This document shows positions 13,351 to 15,681 of a stretch of DNA of 15,681 bases, piece by piece (positions within the stretch are counted from its first letter, which is position 1; the number at the start of each line of letters is the position of its first letter). The notes below the pieces were generated by a model. That model saw only the letters and a program-made list of their open reading frames with translations, was not told the origin of the DNA and did not search any database. This DNA is from JBDUDR01 sp040002845 (GTDB lineage: Bacteria; Actinomycetota; Actinomycetes; Propionibacteriales; Nocardioidaceae): contig JBDUDR010000056.1 in NCBI GenBank assembly GCA_040002845.1, positions 1-15,681 of the forward strand, written 5' to 3'. Made by a program: the position numbers and the translations under genes.

Positions 13351-13890
13351 ATGCCGGACGAGCTGCGAGACGACCTGCGGAACAAACGGGACGAGCCGAA
13401 GGACGAGGTCGATCGTCTGGTCGAGTCGTGGCGCCGTGAACGTCCCGATCTCGACGTTGCCCCCATGCAGGTGCTGAGCCGGGTGACCCGACTGAGCCGG
13501 CACCTCGACCGGGCGCGCCGACAGGTGTTCGCCGAACACAATCTGGAGCTATCGGAGTTCGACGTGCTCACGGAACTCCGGCGCTCCGGTCCTCCGTACC
13601 TGCTCTCACCTGGGCAGCTCATTCGCGAGACGCTGGTCACCAGCGGCACCATGACCAACCGCGTCGACCGTCTCACCAGCAAGGGATTCGTCACGCGAGA
13701 GCCCGACCCGGACGACCGACGCGGCGTGCTGGTCCGGCTCACCGGCAATGGGCGGCATGCGGTTGATGCGGCCATGGACGGTCTGCTGGCCCGCGAACGC
13801 GACCTGCTAGGCGGTCTGGCGGACGCCGAGCAGCGGCGGCTGGCTGCGCTGCTGCGCGCGGTCGTGGCGCCTTTCGACCAGACGCCCTGA
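13351..13890 (+). CDS. MarR family regulator, TamR-like
   Basis: A 179-residue winged-helix regulator with the extra N-terminal helix of the HucR/TamR (UrtR-type) branch: DEVDRLVESWRRERPDLD with Trp27. The DNA-binding part is LSEFDVLTELRRSG (67-80), ETLVTSGTMTNRVDRLTSKGFV (93-114) and the wing PDPDDRRGVLVRLT. Asp71, Arg78 and Arg104 have the same mutual spacing as the ligand residues Asp73, Arg80 and Arg106 of HucR (from memory). Streptomyces TamR binds citrate and aconitates and controls tam, aconitase and related TCA genes; presence of tam nearby makes this the best functional guess. Expression is probably autoregulated through 13292-13323. The stop lies six bases before the convergent ABC-F stop; a seven-bp hairpin with loop CTCG (13905-13922), inside that gene, could end transcription. 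Confidence 0.9.
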   Translation: MPDELRDDLRNKRDEPKDEVDRLVESWRRERPDLDVAPMQVLSRVTRLSRHLDRARRQVFAEHNLELSEFDVLTELRRSGPPYLLSPGQLIRETLVTSGTMTNRVDRLTSKGFVTREPDPDDRRGVLVRLTGNGRHAVDAAMDGLLARERDLLGGLADAEQRRLAALLRAVVAPFDQTP

Positions 13891-13896
13891 CGCGTG

Positions 13897-15681
13897 TCAG
13901 TCTTCGGCCGCCTCGGCGGCCGCGAGCCACTGCAGCTCCAGCTCGTCGCGATCGGCTTGGAGACTCTGTAGATCCGTGTTCATCTGAGTCAGCCGCAGGT
14001 GGTCGGTGGCATGTTCGGCCATCTGTTCGTGCAGGACGGCTTCGCGTGCGGCAAGCCGGGCCAGCTGCCGCTCGATGCGAGCCAGTTCCTTGCGAGCCGT
14101 TCGCCGTACGGCATTGGCAGGGGCGTCGGCCCGTTCACCAGCCGCTGGCTCCGGAACCCGACGACGGGCCGTCGGGTCCTCCGCCGGTCGAGCGCCCACC
14201 AGGCGGCGCCGTCGATCGAGATACTCGTCAACCCCACCGGGCAGCATCACCAGGCGGCCATCACCGAGCAGGGCCCAGACGGTGTCGCATACCCGCTCCA
14301 GGAAATACCTGTCGTGTGAGACCACGACCAACGTTCCCGGCCAGCCGTCGAGAAAGTCCTCCACGACGTTGAGCGTCTCGATGTCGAGATCGTTCGTGGG
14401 TTCGTCCAACAGCAGCACGTTGGGCTCATCCAAGATGAGCTGGAACAACCGAAGGCGTCGCCGCTCCCCACCCGAGAGGTCCTCGACCCGGGCGGTCAGT
14501 CGGTCCCCGGTGAATCCGAAGCGTTCGAGCATCGACGTCACCTGTACGTCTCGGCCAGCCCCGGTGGCCGAGACTCTGCGGATCCTCTCCAGCGACTCCA
14601 GCACGCGCTGGTCGTGCTCAGGCTCCTCGAGCACCTGGGCGAGGTATCCGAGCCGCACTGTGCGTCCGGTCCGCAGGCGCCCGGAGTCAGGCGACAGGTC
14701 CCCCGACAGCATGCGCAGCACCGTCGTTTTGCCCGAACCGTTGACACCCACGAGGCCGACCCGGTCACCGGGGCCCAGCCGCCAGGTCCCACAGTCGAGC
14801 AGCGTCTTGCCGCCGAGCTCGATTGTGGCCTCTTCGAGATCCAATACGTCCTTGCCCAACCGGCGGGTGGCGACCCGGGTGAGCGCCAGCGAGTCCCGTG
14901 CGGGAGGTTCGTCGGCGATCAACGCGTTGGCGGCTTCGGTACGAAACCGCGGCTTCGAGGTTCGTGCGGGAGGACCGCGCCGCAACCAGGCGAGCTCCTT
15001 GCGGATCAGGTTGCGCCGTCGCGTCTCACTCGCCTCGGCCTGGCGCAACCTCTCGGCTTTGGCCAGTACGAACGCGGCGTAGCCACCTTCGTACGAGTCG
15101 ACCGTGGCGTCGTGCAGTTCCCATGTGGTGCTGCACACAGCGTCCAGGAACCACCTGTCGTGCGTGACGATCAGGGAGGCGGCCGAACGGTCTCGAAGGT
15201 GCCGAGCCAGCCAGTCCACAGCCTCCACATCGAGATGGTTGGTCGGCTCGTCGAGGAGCACCAAGTCGTACGGCTCCAACAGCAGCCTTGCGAGCGACAC
15301 CCGTCGGCGCTCGCCCCCGCTGAGATCCCCGGCCGGGCGCTCCAGGTCAACGCCGGCCAGCAGACCCTCGACCACTTCGCGGGACTCCGGTCGAGATGCC
15401 CACTCGTGGTCGGCTCGGCCTCCGAGCACAAGGTCCCGTCCCGTCGGCCTGGTTGGAGGCTCGTCGTGCTGACCCAACATCCTCAGCTGCAGGCCGCCCG
15501 TGTGGGTGACCCGCCCGGCTTCGGGCGGCTCGAGGCCGGCCAGGATGCGCAAGAGTGTGCTCTTGCCATCGCCGTTGCGTCCGACCACCCCGATGCGATC
15601 GCCGCCACCGATCCCGAGGCTCACCGTGCTGAGCAGCATCCGCCCGCCGTAGCCCTTGCTGACCCGCTCGAGATTGATCAG
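13897..15681 (-). CDS. ABC-F family ATPase (Uup-like), 5' end cut by window
   Basis: At least 594 residues are visible. The frame is open to the right edge with LINLERVSKGYGGR in place before the ATG at 15639, so that ATG is internal and only a few N-terminal residues are missing. Two ABC domains in tandem: Walker A GRNGDGKST, signature LSGGERRR, Walker B LVLLDEPTNHLD; then GVNGSGKTT, LSGGERRR, VLLLDEPTNDLD. Between them is the charged ABC-F linker (ASETRRRNLIRKELAWLRRGPPARTSKPRF region), and at the C-terminus a coiled coil (KELARIERQLARLAAREAV onward) as in Uup. There are no membrane segments. Such proteins act on the ribosome or nucleic acids rather than in transport; some protect against antibiotics, but nothing here points to a resistance type. 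In related actinobacteria a gene like this follows ksgA-ispE, which may lie just off the right edge (inference). Confidence 0.94.
   Translation of the reverse strand: MINLERVSKGYGGRMLLSTVSLGIGGGDRIGVVGRNGDGKSTLLRILAGLEPPEAGRVTHTGGLQLRMLGQHDEPPTRPTGRDLVLGGRADHEWASRPESREVVEGLLAGVDLERPAGDLSGGERRRVSLARLLLEPYDLVLLDEPTNHLDVEAVDWLARHLRDRSAASLIVTHDRWFLDAVCSTTWELHDATVDSYEGGYAAFVLAKAERLRQAEASETRRRNLIRKELAWLRRGPPARTSKPRFRTEAANALIADEPPARDSLALTRVATRRLGKDVLDLEEATIELGGKTLLDCGTWRLGPGDRVGLVGVNGSGKTTVLRMLSGDLSPDSGRLRTGRTVRLGYLAQVLEEPEHDQRVLESLERIRRVSATGAGRDVQVTSMLERFGFTGDRLTARVEDLSGGERRRLRLFQLILDEPNVLLLDEPTNDLDIETLNVVEDFLDGWPGTLVVVSHDRYFLERVCDTVWALLGDGRLVMLPGGVDEYLDRRRRLVGARPAEDPTARRRVPEPAAGERADAPANAVRRTARKELARIERQLARLAAREAVLHEQMAEHATDHLRLTQMNTDLQSLQADRDELELQWLAAAEAAED

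Noticed and set aside
14006..15082. 358-codon open frame on the plus strand opposite the ABC-F gene
   Set aside because: Its product is a low-complexity Arg/Ser/Pro-rich sequence, the usual antisense shadow of a high-GC gene; the minus-strand ABC-F has all motifs.
1..15681. CRISPR arrays, insertion sequences or phage attachment sites
   Set aside because: I saw no regularly spaced repeats, transposase motifs or terminal inverted repeats. The tRNA-Gln 3' end is not followed by an integrase, and I noticed no duplicated tRNA fragment.

Overview
The window is high-GC DNA with actinobacterial gene content: abundant GTG and TTG starts, strong GGAGG ribosome binding sites, and the conserved block glmU-prs-rplY-pth next to a TetR gene. 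The same block occurs in Streptomyces and Mycobacterium. I infer Actinomycetota, perhaps near Propionibacteriales or Streptomyces; genus cannot be called from sequence alone.

Left third (1-5200): a cell-surface polysaccharide region. A truncated minus-strand gene at the edge diverges from a two-gene plus-strand operon made of a GT4 glycosyltransferase and a PAPS-type sulfotransferase. A long hairpin, whose left arm lies in the sulfotransferase tail, separates this operon from a convergent minus-strand gene for a secreted delta-60/beta-propeller-like protein. Upstream of that, on the same strand, lies a polyprenyl-phosphate glycosylphosphotransferase, the kind of membrane enzyme that loads the first sugar of an exopolysaccharide repeat. 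A gene-free, AT-richer gap of about 430 bp (5200-5630) separates this accessory region from the housekeeping block.

Middle (5631-11636): minus-strand glmU, prs (overlapping glmU by four bases), rplY/ctc and pth, preceded by a tRNA-Gln gene of slightly unusual length. Divergently placed are a membrane fatty-acyl desaturase, with a striking double palindrome upstream that is probably an operator, and a TetR regulator resembling the one that flanks glmU in mycobacteria.

Right third (11640-15681): a C-terminally truncated VOC/glyoxalase gene coupled to tam (trans-aconitate 2-methyltransferase), a small unannotated 76-residue gene with a good RBS, and a divergent MarR regulator that looks like TamR. 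Between the MarR gene and the small gene is a 32-bp array of nested palindromes overlapping both predicted promoters. A related shorter site lies just upstream of tam. Together these suggest a TamR-type circuit with an extra small-protein member. The window closes with a convergent ABC-F ATPase cut by the right edge.

Most genes belong to known families. The parts most worth a second look are the TamR-like operator and small gene, the desaturase operator, the broken VOC gene, the unusual tRNA and the candidate sulfated-polysaccharide locus.
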